Assembly: GCF_042648505.1 (NCBI RefSeq)
Contig: NZ_JBHRXK010000004.1
Location: 186,001-250,000 of the forward strand
Direction: 5' to 3'
Source: Lysobacter_L cavernae
GTDB taxonomy: Bacteria > Pseudomonadota > Gammaproteobacteria > Xanthomonadales > Xanthomonadaceae
DNA: 64,000 nt
In this document: in pieces, positions 15,951 through 23,575 of the stretch
Position numbering within the stretch: position 1 is the stretch's first letter
Layout of the letters: each line of letters begins with the position of its first letter
Translations under genes and position numbers: made by a program
The notes under the pieces: generated by a model
Told to the model about the DNA's origin: nothing
The model's input: only the letters and a program-made list of their open reading frames with translations
Databases searched by the model: none

Positions 15951-16021
15951 GTGTGCGGGGCCTTCCGCAAGAGCCCGGTCATGACGCCCGGACTCCTCGA
16001 AAACGCTGAAGGAGGCTTTAC

Positions 16022-16240
16022 ATGTTCGAAGAACGACCGCAGCCAGAGATCGACGCGCTGATCAAGAGCAACCCCGAATTCAAGCAGCTCTACCAGCGCC
16101 ACAAGGATCTCGACAAGAAGGTGATGGACGCCGAACTCGGCGTATTGCCGATCGATGACACCACCCTGGCGCAGATGAAGCGCGAGAAGCTGGCTGCGAA
16201 GGACCGCCTGGTCCGCCTGTACGACACCCAGCACCACTGA
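16022..16240 (+). CDS. YdcH-like small protein (DUF465)
   Basis: 72 residues, largely helical and charged: PEFKQLYQRHKDLDKKVMDA, DDTTLAQMKREKLAAKDRL. This is the DUF465/YdcH signature of a small alpha-hairpin protein whose role is not established. A strong ribosome site, GAAGGAGG, lies 10 bases before the ATG. The gene is monocistronic by its surroundings and is preceded by a hairpin-rich leader. Confidence 0.85.
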   Translation: MFEERPQPEIDALIKSNPEFKQLYQRHKDLDKKVMDAELGVLPIDDTTLAQMKREKLAAKDRLVRLYDTQHH

Positions 16241-16420
16241 GTTCCTCGCCGCGGGCGACCGGCCTCCTCGTCGGCCTCCGCCCGCGTCATTCGGAACCGG
16301 GGCGGCTGCGCAACGCAGCCGCCCCGGTGCGATGGCGGTTTCGTCCCGCAGCACGGTGCCCGCGTGCGGCCCCGCAGTTAGAATCCGGTGATGCCGCGCC
16401 GTTCGCGGGCCAGGATTCGC

Positions 16421-17797
16421 ATGACCATCCACTCCTCCGTACTCGAACTGATCGGCGACACGCCGATCATCAAGGCGCAGCGCCTCGACACCGGCGTGTG
16501 CGAGCTGTATTTCAAGCTCGAATCGCAGAACCCGGGCGGCTCGATCAAGGACCGCATCGGCCTGTCGATGATCGAAGGCGCCGAGAAGGCCGGCAGGATC
16601 AAGCCCGGCGACACCCTGGTCGAAGGCACCGCCGGCAACACCGGCATCGGCCTGGCCCTGGTCGCGCAGCAGAAGGGCTACCGGCTGATCCTGGTCGTGC
16701 CCGACAAGATGAGCCGCGAGAAGATCTTCAACCTCAAGGCGATGGGCGCGCAGGTGGTGCTGACGCGTTCGGACGTGGCCAAGGGCCACCCCGACTATTA
16801 CCAGGACCTGGCTGAGCGCCTCGCCCGCGAGACCCCGGGGGCCTACTTCATCAACCAGTTCGGCAACCCGGACAACCCGGCTGCGCACGAGTTCGGCACC
16901 GGCCCGGAAATCCTCGAGCAGATGGCGCAGGTCGGCGGGCTGGACGCGATCGTGTTCGGCTGTGGCAGCTCCGGCACCATGACCGGTCTGTCGCGCTGCT
17001 TCGCCGAGAAGTCGCCGCACACCGAGCTGGTATTGGCCGACCCGGTCGGTTCGATCCTCGAGGAATACATCAACCGCGGCACGCTGTCGGACAAGTCGGC
17101 CAGTTGGATGGTCGAGGGCATCGGCGAGGATTTCCTGCCGCCGATCTCCGACTTCACCCGCGTCAAGAAGGCCTACGCGATCACCGACAAGGAAAGCTTC
17201 CTGACCGCGCGCGAGCTGCTGGAGAAGGAGGGCATCCTCGGCGGCTCCTCGACCGGCACGCTGCTGGCCGCGGCACTGAAGTACTGCCGCGAGCAGACCA
17301 CGCCCAAGCGGGTGCTGACGCTGGTGCCCGATACCGGCAACAAGTACATCTCCAAGATGTACAACGATTACTGGATGCTCGACAACGGCTTCCTCGCGCG
17401 TGAACCCAGCAACGACCTGCGCGACCTGATCCTGCGCCCGTACTCGCAGCGCGACACGGTGGTGGTGGCGCCCACGGACCTGCTGGTCACCGCCTACCAG
17501 CGCATGAAACTCTACGACGTCTCGCAGCTGCCGGTGATGGAGGGCGACCAGATCGTCGGCATCGTCGACGAGAGCGACGTGCTGCTGCATGTTTATGGCG
17601 ACGAAGCGCGCTTCCGCGATCCGGTGTCCACCGCCATGGTCAGCAAGCTCGACAAGATCGACGTGCGCTCGCCGATCGAAACGCTGCTGCCGGTGTTCGA
17701 CCGCGGCCATGTCGCCATCGTCGTCGACGGCGACAGGTTCCTCGGCCTGATCACCCGCATCGACCTGCTCAACTACCTGCGCCGGCGCGTGCAGTAA
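16421..17797 (+). CDS. cbs: Cystathionine beta-synthase with C-terminal CBS pair
   Basis: 458 residues from the ATG at 16421 (AGGA 6 bases upstream). The PLP fold-type II catalytic domain (1-330) has the Schiff-base lysine in NPGGSIKDR, the phosphate loop GTAGNTGIG and the Ser-rich loop GCGSSGTMTG. Two CBS domains follow (about 340-458; VSQLPVMEGDQIVGIVDE and HVAIVVDGDRFLGLITRID), normally an adenosyl-ligand sensor. It condenses serine and homocysteine to cystathionine. The neighbouring PLP gene encodes the next transsulfuration step. The domain pair favours cystathionine beta-synthase over cysteine synthase, but the two cannot be fully separated by eye. Confidence 0.85.
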   Translation: MTIHSSVLELIGDTPIIKAQRLDTGVCELYFKLESQNPGGSIKDRIGLSMIEGAEKAGRIKPGDTLVEGTAGNTGIGLALVAQQKGYRLILVVPDKMSREKIFNLKAMGAQVVLTRSDVAKGHPDYYQDLAERLARETPGAYFINQFGNPDNPAAHEFGTGPEILEQMAQVGGLDAIVFGCGSSGTMTGLSRCFAEKSPHTELVLADPVGSILEEYINRGTLSDKSASWMVEGIGEDFLPPISDFTRVKKAYAITDKESFLTARELLEKEGILGGSSTGTLLAAALKYCREQTTPKRVLTLVPDTGNKYISKMYNDYWMLDNGFLAREPSNDLRDLILRPYSQRDTVVVAPTDLLVTAYQRMKLYDVSQLPVMEGDQIVGIVDESDVLLHVYGDEARFRDPVSTAMVSKLDKIDVRSPIETLLPVFDRGHVAIVVDGDRFLGLITRIDLLNYLRRRVQ

Positions 17798-17976
17798 TTG
17801 GTGCGCCGGGCGATGGTTTCCCGAGGCTGCCGTGGCGTACGGTGCCGTCCCTGCACGGTCCGGTGCCGGATTTGCCCCGCCTGCATATGCCCTGAAGCCG
17901 AGTCCCCGCGGCCGGGCCGAGGGGGCGGGCGATGCTAGACTTTGCGGTCGCGTGAGAGCGGAACTGGAAGGACGCA

Positions 17977-19158
17977 ATGACTGAACGAAAGCCGGATGGC
18001 GAGACGCGCAAGCCCGGTTTGGGCACCCTCGCGATCCACGCGGGCCAGTCGCCCGACCCGAGTACGGGCGCGGTGATGACGCCGATCTACGCCACCTCGA
18101 CCTACGCCCAGAGCAGTCCGGGCGTGCACCAGGGCTTCGAGTACTCGCGCAGCCACAACCCGACCCGTTTCGCCTACGAGCGCTGTGTCGCCGGCCTCGA
18201 GGGTGGCAGCCGCGGTTTCGCCTTCGCCTCGGGTCTGGCCGCCACCTCGACGATCCTGGAACTGCTCGATTCGGGCAGCCATGTGATCGCGATGGACGAT
18301 GTCTACGGCGGCACCTACCGGTTGTTCGAGCGCGTCCGCCGCCGCTCCGCCGGTCTGGATTTCAGCTGGGTCGACCTCAGCGACGCCGCGGCGTTCGAAG
18401 CCGCGATCCGCCCCGAGACCAGGCTGGTCTGGATCGAAACCCCGACCAACCCGCTGCTCAAGCTGGTCGACATCGCCCAGATCGCCGAGATCGCGCGCAA
18501 GCGCGGCCTGATCGTGGTCGTCGACAACACCTTCAGTTCGCCGATCCTGCAGCGCCCACTTGAACTCGGCGCGCACATCGTCATGCATTCGGCGACCAAG
18601 TACCTCAACGGCCACTCCGACATCGTCGGCGGCATGGTCGTGGTCGGCGACAATGCCGAACTCGCCGAGCAGATGGGCTTCCTGCAAAACGCCATTGGCG
18701 GCGTGCAGGGACCGTTCGACAGTTTCCTGGCGTTGCGTGGACTCAAGACGTTGCATCTGCGCATGAAGGCGCATTGCGAGAATGCGCAGGCGCTGGCCGA
18801 GTGGCTGGAGACGCATCCGGCGGTCGAGAAGGTGATCTACCCGGGGCTGAAGTCACATCCGCAGCATGAGTTGGCCAAGCGACAGATGCACGGCTTCGGC
18901 GGCATGGTGAGTATCTACGTCAAGGGTGGCGAAGCTGCCGCTCGCCGCATGATGGAACGCTGTGAGTTGTTCGCCATCGCCGAGTCGCTTGGCGGCGTGG
19001 AAAGCCTGATCAACCACCCGGCGATCATGACGCACGCGTCGGTGCCGGCCGAGCGCCGCGCCGCACTGGGCATTGCGGATAACCTGGTTCGGTTGAGCGT
19101 GGGCGTAGAAGACCTCGGCGACCTCAAGCGGGAGTTGTCGAGAGCGTTGCCTGCATGA
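17977..19158 (+). CDS. metB: Cystathionine gamma-lyase / gamma-synthase (PLP fold type I)
   Basis: 393 residues of the Cys/Met-metabolism PLP family. PLP-phosphate and ring-binding segments (FASGLAATSTILELLDSG, DDVYGGTYRLF) and the catalytic Lys208 in HSATKYLNGHSD are visible; SLGGVESLINHP is the C-domain signature. After a cystathionine beta-synthase gene, the lyase direction (cystathionine to cysteine) is likely. The same gene is called metB in Xanthomonas literature as the left border of the LPS locus. Its TGA overlaps the ATG of the ABC permease gene (ATGA at 19155-19158), so the O-antigen operon is translationally coupled to it. Confidence 0.88.
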   Translation: MTERKPDGETRKPGLGTLAIHAGQSPDPSTGAVMTPIYATSTYAQSSPGVHQGFEYSRSHNPTRFAYERCVAGLEGGSRGFAFASGLAATSTILELLDSGSHVIAMDDVYGGTYRLFERVRRRSAGLDFSWVDLSDAAAFEAAIRPETRLVWIETPTNPLLKLVDIAQIAEIARKRGLIVVVDNTFSSPILQRPLELGAHIVMHSATKYLNGHSDIVGGMVVVGDNAELAEQMGFLQNAIGGVQGPFDSFLALRGLKTLHLRMKAHCENAQALAEWLETHPAVEKVIYPGLKSHPQHELAKRQMHGFGGMVSIYVKGGEAAARRMMERCELFAIAESLGGVESLINHPAIMTHASVPAERRAALGIADNLVRLSVGVEDLGDLKRELSRALPA

Positions 19159-19946
19159 GTCGCTCGCTCGTTCGAGATTATCGCGACAGCCTGCGTTACC
19201 CGGAGTTCTGGATCTACGCCACGTGGCTGGAAATCGTCACCAAGTATCGACGTTCCAGGCTCGGGCTGTTCTGGGCGTTGATGCCGCCGGCGTTGTACGC
19301 CTTCGGTGTCGGTGGATTCTTTTCCTACATCCAAGGGCAAAATCCGCGCGATTTCATCGCCCACCTAGGTATCGGCTACATCGTCTTCCGATTCATCACG
19401 GTGTCGCTCAGCGAGGCCACAACGGCCTGCACGGGGCACGCCAGCTTCATCCTGGATGGCCGTGTGCGCCTTACCGATTACGTGTTGCGCGTGGTCGCCA
19501 AGGCGATGTTCTACCTCATCGTGTCATTGCCGGTCGCTGCCGCCGCGTTGGCGGTGAGCCCGCAATTCCAGTGGATGGGGCTGGTGACCCTGCTTCCCGC
19601 GCTGCTCCTGGTAGTTCTCAATGTTGCCTGGATGGGGGCGATCGTCGCAGTCATCGGCGCGCGCCTGCCGGATGTGCACGAGCTGATAGGCAGCATCCTG
19701 ATGATCAGTTTCCTGTTCACCCCGATCTTGTGGCACGCCGACCAGACCCCGGCCGACACCCTGCGTGGTGCGATCGCGCGCGCCAATCCGCTATACCACA
19801 TGGTGGAAATCGTCCGTGCACCGCTGTTGGGGGAGCCCATCGAACGACTGACCTATGTGTACCTGGCGACCATGCTCGTCGTCGGTGGGCTGCTCGCGGC
19901 TTGGGTGTACCGCCGCTTCGCGCGCTATGTGCCGCTGTGGGTCTGA
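19155..19946 (+). CDS. wzm: Polysaccharide ABC exporter, membrane subunit (Wzm-like)
   Basis: 263 residues, ABC-2 type permease with about six membrane segments (LGLFWALMPPALYAFGVGGF, AMFYLIVSLPVAAAALAV, LLPALLLVVLNVAWMGAIVA, LMISFLFTPILW, ATMLVVGGLLAAWVYRR). The start WLEIVTKYRRSRLGLFWAL is the amphipathic gate-helix region of Wzm/KpsM/TagG exporters. It would move a finished undecaprenyl-PP-linked O-polysaccharide across the inner membrane. It overlaps the metB stop and is followed one base later by the ATPase gene. It is the first gene of the O-antigen cluster. Confidence 0.88.
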   Translation: MSRSLVRDYRDSLRYPEFWIYATWLEIVTKYRRSRLGLFWALMPPALYAFGVGGFFSYIQGQNPRDFIAHLGIGYIVFRFITVSLSEATTACTGHASFILDGRVRLTDYVLRVVAKAMFYLIVSLPVAAAALAVSPQFQWMGLVTLLPALLLVVLNVAWMGAIVAVIGARLPDVHELIGSILMISFLFTPILWHADQTPADTLRGAIARANPLYHMVEIVRAPLLGEPIERLTYVYLATMLVVGGLLAAWVYRRFARYVPLWV

Positions 19947-19947
19947 C

Positions 19948-20733
19948 ATGAATGTATTTCTGGAAGCGCAACACCTGGGCCTGGACCTGCCGATCTTCAC
20001 GCAGGAGCAGCGCAACGTTAAGGCGACCGTGGGCCTGTTCCTGCGCTCCGCCTTCCAGCCGCCCAAGCGCGAACTTCGCACCACGCTTGATGACGTTTCC
20101 TTCCGCCTCGAGCCGGGTGACCGGGTCGGCGTGGTGGGCCGCAACGGTGCAGGCAAATCGACCCTGCTAAAAGTGCTTGTGGGCGCTTACCCGCCCTCGC
20201 GGGGGGGGCTCGAGGTCAACGGCAGCAGGCAGGCTTTGCTCAATCTGGCGCTTGGCTTCAACCAGGAAGCCACGGTTGTCGAGAACATCATGCTGCGAGG
20301 GATCGCCATGGGCCTTCGTCCTGCACAGGCCGCGGCGGTCATCGACGAAGTACTCGATTTCTCCGAGTTGGGCGAAAAGGCCGGACACCGCCTGCGCACG
20401 CTGTCATCTGGCCAGCGCATGCGACTGGGCTTTGCACTGGCGACGGCCGTGCAGCACGAGATACTGATCATGGACGAGTGGATCGGTACGGGCGATGCAT
20501 CGTTCGTCGACAAGGCGAAGAATCGCATCCGCTCGCGCGTTGACAACGCCCAGATCGTCGTCTTGGCGAGCCACAATTTCTCGCTGCTGCGCAGTGTGTG
20601 CAACAAGGCGATGCTGCTGGAAGGCGGCAAGCTGCTGGCGCTGGGTGACGTCGATGAAGTCCTGAAGGGCTACGACGAACTACTCCACATGCCGCATGGT
20701 GACGCATCGCCGGCGGTCCAGGCGATGGTGTGA
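19948..20733 (+). CDS. wzt: Polysaccharide ABC exporter, ATPase subunit (Wzt-like, short form)
   Basis: 261 residues. Walker A is GRNGAGKST, the signature is LSSGQRMRLGFALAT, Walker B is ILIMDEWIGTGD, and the switch His is in VVLASHN. The WIGTGD after Walker B is typical of the Wzt/KpsT/TagH exporter group. The protein ends about 35 residues after the nucleotide-binding domain. It therefore lacks the C-terminal carbohydrate-binding domain of E. coli O9a-type Wzt, which reads a terminal cap on the glycan. A G8 run at 20201-20208 lies in frame between Walker A and the Q-loop. It sits between wzm and the first glycosyltransferase. Confidence 0.88.
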   Translation: MNVFLEAQHLGLDLPIFTQEQRNVKATVGLFLRSAFQPPKRELRTTLDDVSFRLEPGDRVGVVGRNGAGKSTLLKVLVGAYPPSRGGLEVNGSRQALLNLALGFNQEATVVENIMLRGIAMGLRPAQAAAVIDEVLDFSELGEKAGHRLRTLSSGQRMRLGFALATAVQHEILIMDEWIGTGDASFVDKAKNRIRSRVDNAQIVVLASHNFSLLRSVCNKAMLLEGGKLLALGDVDEVLKGYDELLHMPHGDASPAVQAMV

Positions 20734-20734
20734 C

Positions 20735-22171
20735 ATGCGCATCGTCCTGATCGCCTACGATTTCCCGCCCGTGCCATCGCCGCAGAGCCTGCGCTGGGCC
20801 TACCTGGTGCGTGAGCTCGCCCTGCAGGGCCATGAGATCCATGTCCTTACGCCGGACTTGCCTGGCTATGGCGTCGGTGGGCTGCCAGTGATCCCGGCGA
20901 CGGTGACCATTCACCGTGTATATCCGGGGCCATTTTCGGCGTTTCTGCGCGGTCGCCAGACTAGGAGCATCGCGCCTGCTCCCGCCGGAACGGTCGCGAC
21001 GGAGGTCGTTCAGCAGGCGCCGCCGCCCGGTCAGTCTGGACACGCTTTCCATGAGCTGAACTGGAAGGGGCGGGTTCGCTATCGCCTGGAGAACGGTTTT
21101 TCGGAGCGGCCTGTATCGTCGCTCAACTGGAAGGGCCGGCTGGCCGAGAAGTGCAAGGCCGGGCTGTCGTACTTCCTGTTCCCCGACTATCGGGCCGAGT
21201 GGCTGCCGTGGGCTCGAAAGTGTCTGCATGCATTGCTCGAGGACGTCAGGCCGGAGATCGTGGTGACATCGCACGAGCCTGCCTGTTCGCTGCCGCTGGG
21301 CCTGGAAGCCAAGCGCCTGGGTTACAAATGGGTCGCCGATCTCGGCGATCCGGTGCTTGCCACGTACACGCCGGCGCGGTGGCAGGATCGCGCCGGCGAA
21401 CTCGAGCGCGACGTCTGCCTGAAGGCCGACCTGTTGTGCGTGACGACCGAGAAGACCGCGGAGTTGCTGGAACACCGTCATGGCGCCGGCATCGCGCGGC
21501 GACTCGTCGTGACCCAAGGCTACGACGCCAGTTTCGTCGATGAGCCATCGCTGGCTGCATCGGTGACCTTTGACGCCGACAAGCTCGAGTTGCTTTATAC
21601 CGGCAGCTTCTACAGTTTCCGACGGGCGGATGCGCTGATCGACGCCGTGGCTTCGGTGCCGGGCATGCGCCTGTCGATCGGCACGATCAATGCACCGGAC
21701 TACATCCATCGCGCAGTCGCTGAGCATCCGGGCAAGTTCCGACTGCTCGGCTTCCTTTCGCACCGGACGGCCCTCAGCGCGCAGCGTCGCTGCGATGTCC
21801 TGGTGAACATTGCGAATGCGGACCCGGTACAGGTTCCGGGCAAGGTTTACGAATACCTGGGTGCAAAGCGGCCCATCGTCCATATGCGCGGTGCAGACGA
21901 AGACGCGACTAGTGAGCTGATCGATGCCGTGGGCGGCGGTTGGCATGCCTCTGCCCAGTCAGGGGAGCTAGCGGAGATGCTGCGCGCGTTGAAGGTCATG
22001 AAGGATGCGGGCCAGCTGCCGGAAGGGGCCGGCAATCCGGAAAGGCTGGTTTCACATAGTTGGCAGCGGCTGGCGAGCCTGTGGAGCTCGGAGGCGTTGC
22101 GACTGTCGAACGTGGCCGACGTGGATATCGGCGGGAGAGTGGTCTCCCAAGTAATTTCAACGAGGAAATGA
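20735..22171 (+). CDS. Glycosyltransferase family 4 protein
   Basis: 478 residues with the GT-B architecture. The N-terminal domain begins MRIVLIAYDFPPVPSPQSLR. A long linker (about 90-130, Pro/Ala rich) follows, then a C-terminal domain with ELLYTGSFYSFRRADALIDA and GKVYEYLGAKRPIVHM, where the family normally holds the nucleotide-sugar Glu. It is probably a cytoplasmic or membrane-associated sugar transferase in O-antigen assembly. Donor and acceptor are unknown. It starts one base after the wzt stop, and its own stop overlaps the wecC start by four bases. Confidence 0.8.
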   Translation: MRIVLIAYDFPPVPSPQSLRWAYLVRELALQGHEIHVLTPDLPGYGVGGLPVIPATVTIHRVYPGPFSAFLRGRQTRSIAPAPAGTVATEVVQQAPPPGQSGHAFHELNWKGRVRYRLENGFSERPVSSLNWKGRLAEKCKAGLSYFLFPDYRAEWLPWARKCLHALLEDVRPEIVVTSHEPACSLPLGLEAKRLGYKWVADLGDPVLATYTPARWQDRAGELERDVCLKADLLCVTTEKTAELLEHRHGAGIARRLVVTQGYDASFVDEPSLAASVTFDADKLELLYTGSFYSFRRADALIDAVASVPGMRLSIGTINAPDYIHRAVAEHPGKFRLLGFLSHRTALSAQRRCDVLVNIANADPVQVPGKVYEYLGAKRPIVHMRGADEDATSELIDAVGGGWHASAQSGELAEMLRALKVMKDAGQLPEGAGNPERLVSHSWQRLASLWSSEALRLSNVADVDIGGRVVSQVISTRK

Positions 22172-23499
22172 AGGTGTCGAAGGGCTTTCCAAGTAGTGTT
22201 TCTGTGATCGGTCTGGGTTATATCGGGCTGCCGACTGCCACAATGTTTGCATCGCGCAAGGTCAATGTAGTCGGCGTCGATATCAATCAGAAGGCAGTCG
22301 ACATCATCAACGACGGGCGCATCCATATCGTCGAGCCGGAACTGGACATTCTTGTCCACGCCGTGGTTACCGAGGGTTACCTGCGCGCGACCACCAAACC
22401 GGAACCTGCCGACGCATTCCTCATCGCCGTCCCGACGCCGTTCAAGAACGGTCACGTCCCGGATCTGTCGTATGTCGAGGCTGCGGCAAAGTCGATTGCG
22501 CCCGTGCTTAAAGCCGGTGACCTCGTCGTGCTCGAGTCAACCTCGCCGGTGGGCACCACCGAGAAGATGGCGTCGTGGCTGGCCAATGCACGCCCGGACT
22601 TGAAGTTTCCGATACCGGGCGTGGAGACGCCCGACGTCCACGTCGCCTATTGCCCGGAGCGGGTTTTGCCGGGCCAGGTGGTGCATGAACTGGTCGTCAA
22701 CGACCGCATCATCGGCGGCCTGACCGCGAAGTGCGCAGAACTTGCCGCCAAAGTCTATGAAGTATTCGTCGAAGGGCAGTTGGTCCGGACCGACGCGCGC
22801 ACCGCCGAGTTGTGCAAGTTGACCGAGAACTCATTCCGCGACGTCAACATCGCGTTCGCGAACGAACTGTCGATTATCTGCGACCGGTTGGGGATCAACG
22901 TGTGGGAGCTGATCAAGCTCGCCAATCACCATCCGCGGGTCAACATTCTCAAGCCCGGCTGTGGCGTCGGCGGGCACTGCATCGCAGTGGACCCCTGGTT
23001 CATCGTCGACAGCGCACCTGAGGAGGCGCGCATGATCCGAATGGCCCGCGAGATCAACAACGACAAACCGCATGTCGTGTTGCGTTGGATCAACGAAGCG
23101 GTTCAGTCCGTCGTCGTGAGCGGCAAGCGCATCGAGGATGCATCCATCGCCATCCTGGGTCTTGCCTTCAAGCCGGACATCGACGATCTGCGCGAAAGCC
23201 CGGCGCTCGGAATTGCCGAGAAGGTGGTGTCTACCTGGAGCGGAGATCTGCTGGTGGTGGAGCCCAACATCGACGAACTGCCTGCTTCGCTAGGCAGCGC
23301 CACCATGGTGGACTTGCGTACCGCCCTGAATCGTGCCGACATTCTTGTGACACTGGTCGCGCACCGCGAGTTCGCCGAGATTTCCCGCAATGTCCGACCA
23401 GGAGTGATAATGGTCGACGCAGTGGGTATACGTGATGTGGAGAATGACGGCAGCGAGATTATTGCGCCGTGGCAGGAAGCCCGGCGGGCCATCCGTTGA
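22168..23499 (+). CDS. wecC: UDP-N-acetyl-D-mannosamine dehydrogenase
   Basis: 443 residues of the UDP-glucose/GDP-mannose dehydrogenase superfamily. The N-terminal NAD site is VIGLGYIGLPTA, the middle domain includes RTAELCKLTENSFRDVNIAF, the catalytic Cys271 lies in GCGVGGHCIAVDPWF, and the UDP-binding C-domain includes ILGLAFKPDIDDLRESPA. The HCIAVDPWF form and AELCKLTENSFRDVN are WecC-like rather than Ugd-like. It oxidises UDP-ManNAc to UDP-ManNAcA with two NAD+. Its substrate would come from WecB, encoded at the far end of the locus on the opposite strand. The ATG at 22168 follows AGGAA and overlaps the preceding stop. Confidence 0.9.
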   Translation: MKVSKGFPSSVSVIGLGYIGLPTATMFASRKVNVVGVDINQKAVDIINDGRIHIVEPELDILVHAVVTEGYLRATTKPEPADAFLIAVPTPFKNGHVPDLSYVEAAAKSIAPVLKAGDLVVLESTSPVGTTEKMASWLANARPDLKFPIPGVETPDVHVAYCPERVLPGQVVHELVVNDRIIGGLTAKCAELAAKVYEVFVEGQLVRTDARTAELCKLTENSFRDVNIAFANELSIICDRLGINVWELIKLANHHPRVNILKPGCGVGGHCIAVDPWFIVDSAPEEARMIRMAREINNDKPHVVLRWINEAVQSVVVSGKRIEDASIAILGLAFKPDIDDLRESPALGIAEKVVSTWSGDLLVVEPNIDELPASLGSATMVDLRTALNRADILVTLVAHREFAEISRNVRPGVIMVDAVGIRDVENDGSEIIAPWQEARRAIR

Positions 23500-23575
23500 G
23501 ATCCATGGCTCTCAGGGCGCCTGCCAATGGTGGCTGCCTGGCGGAAGTGTCCCAGTGAGCGAGGGTGAAACGAAC

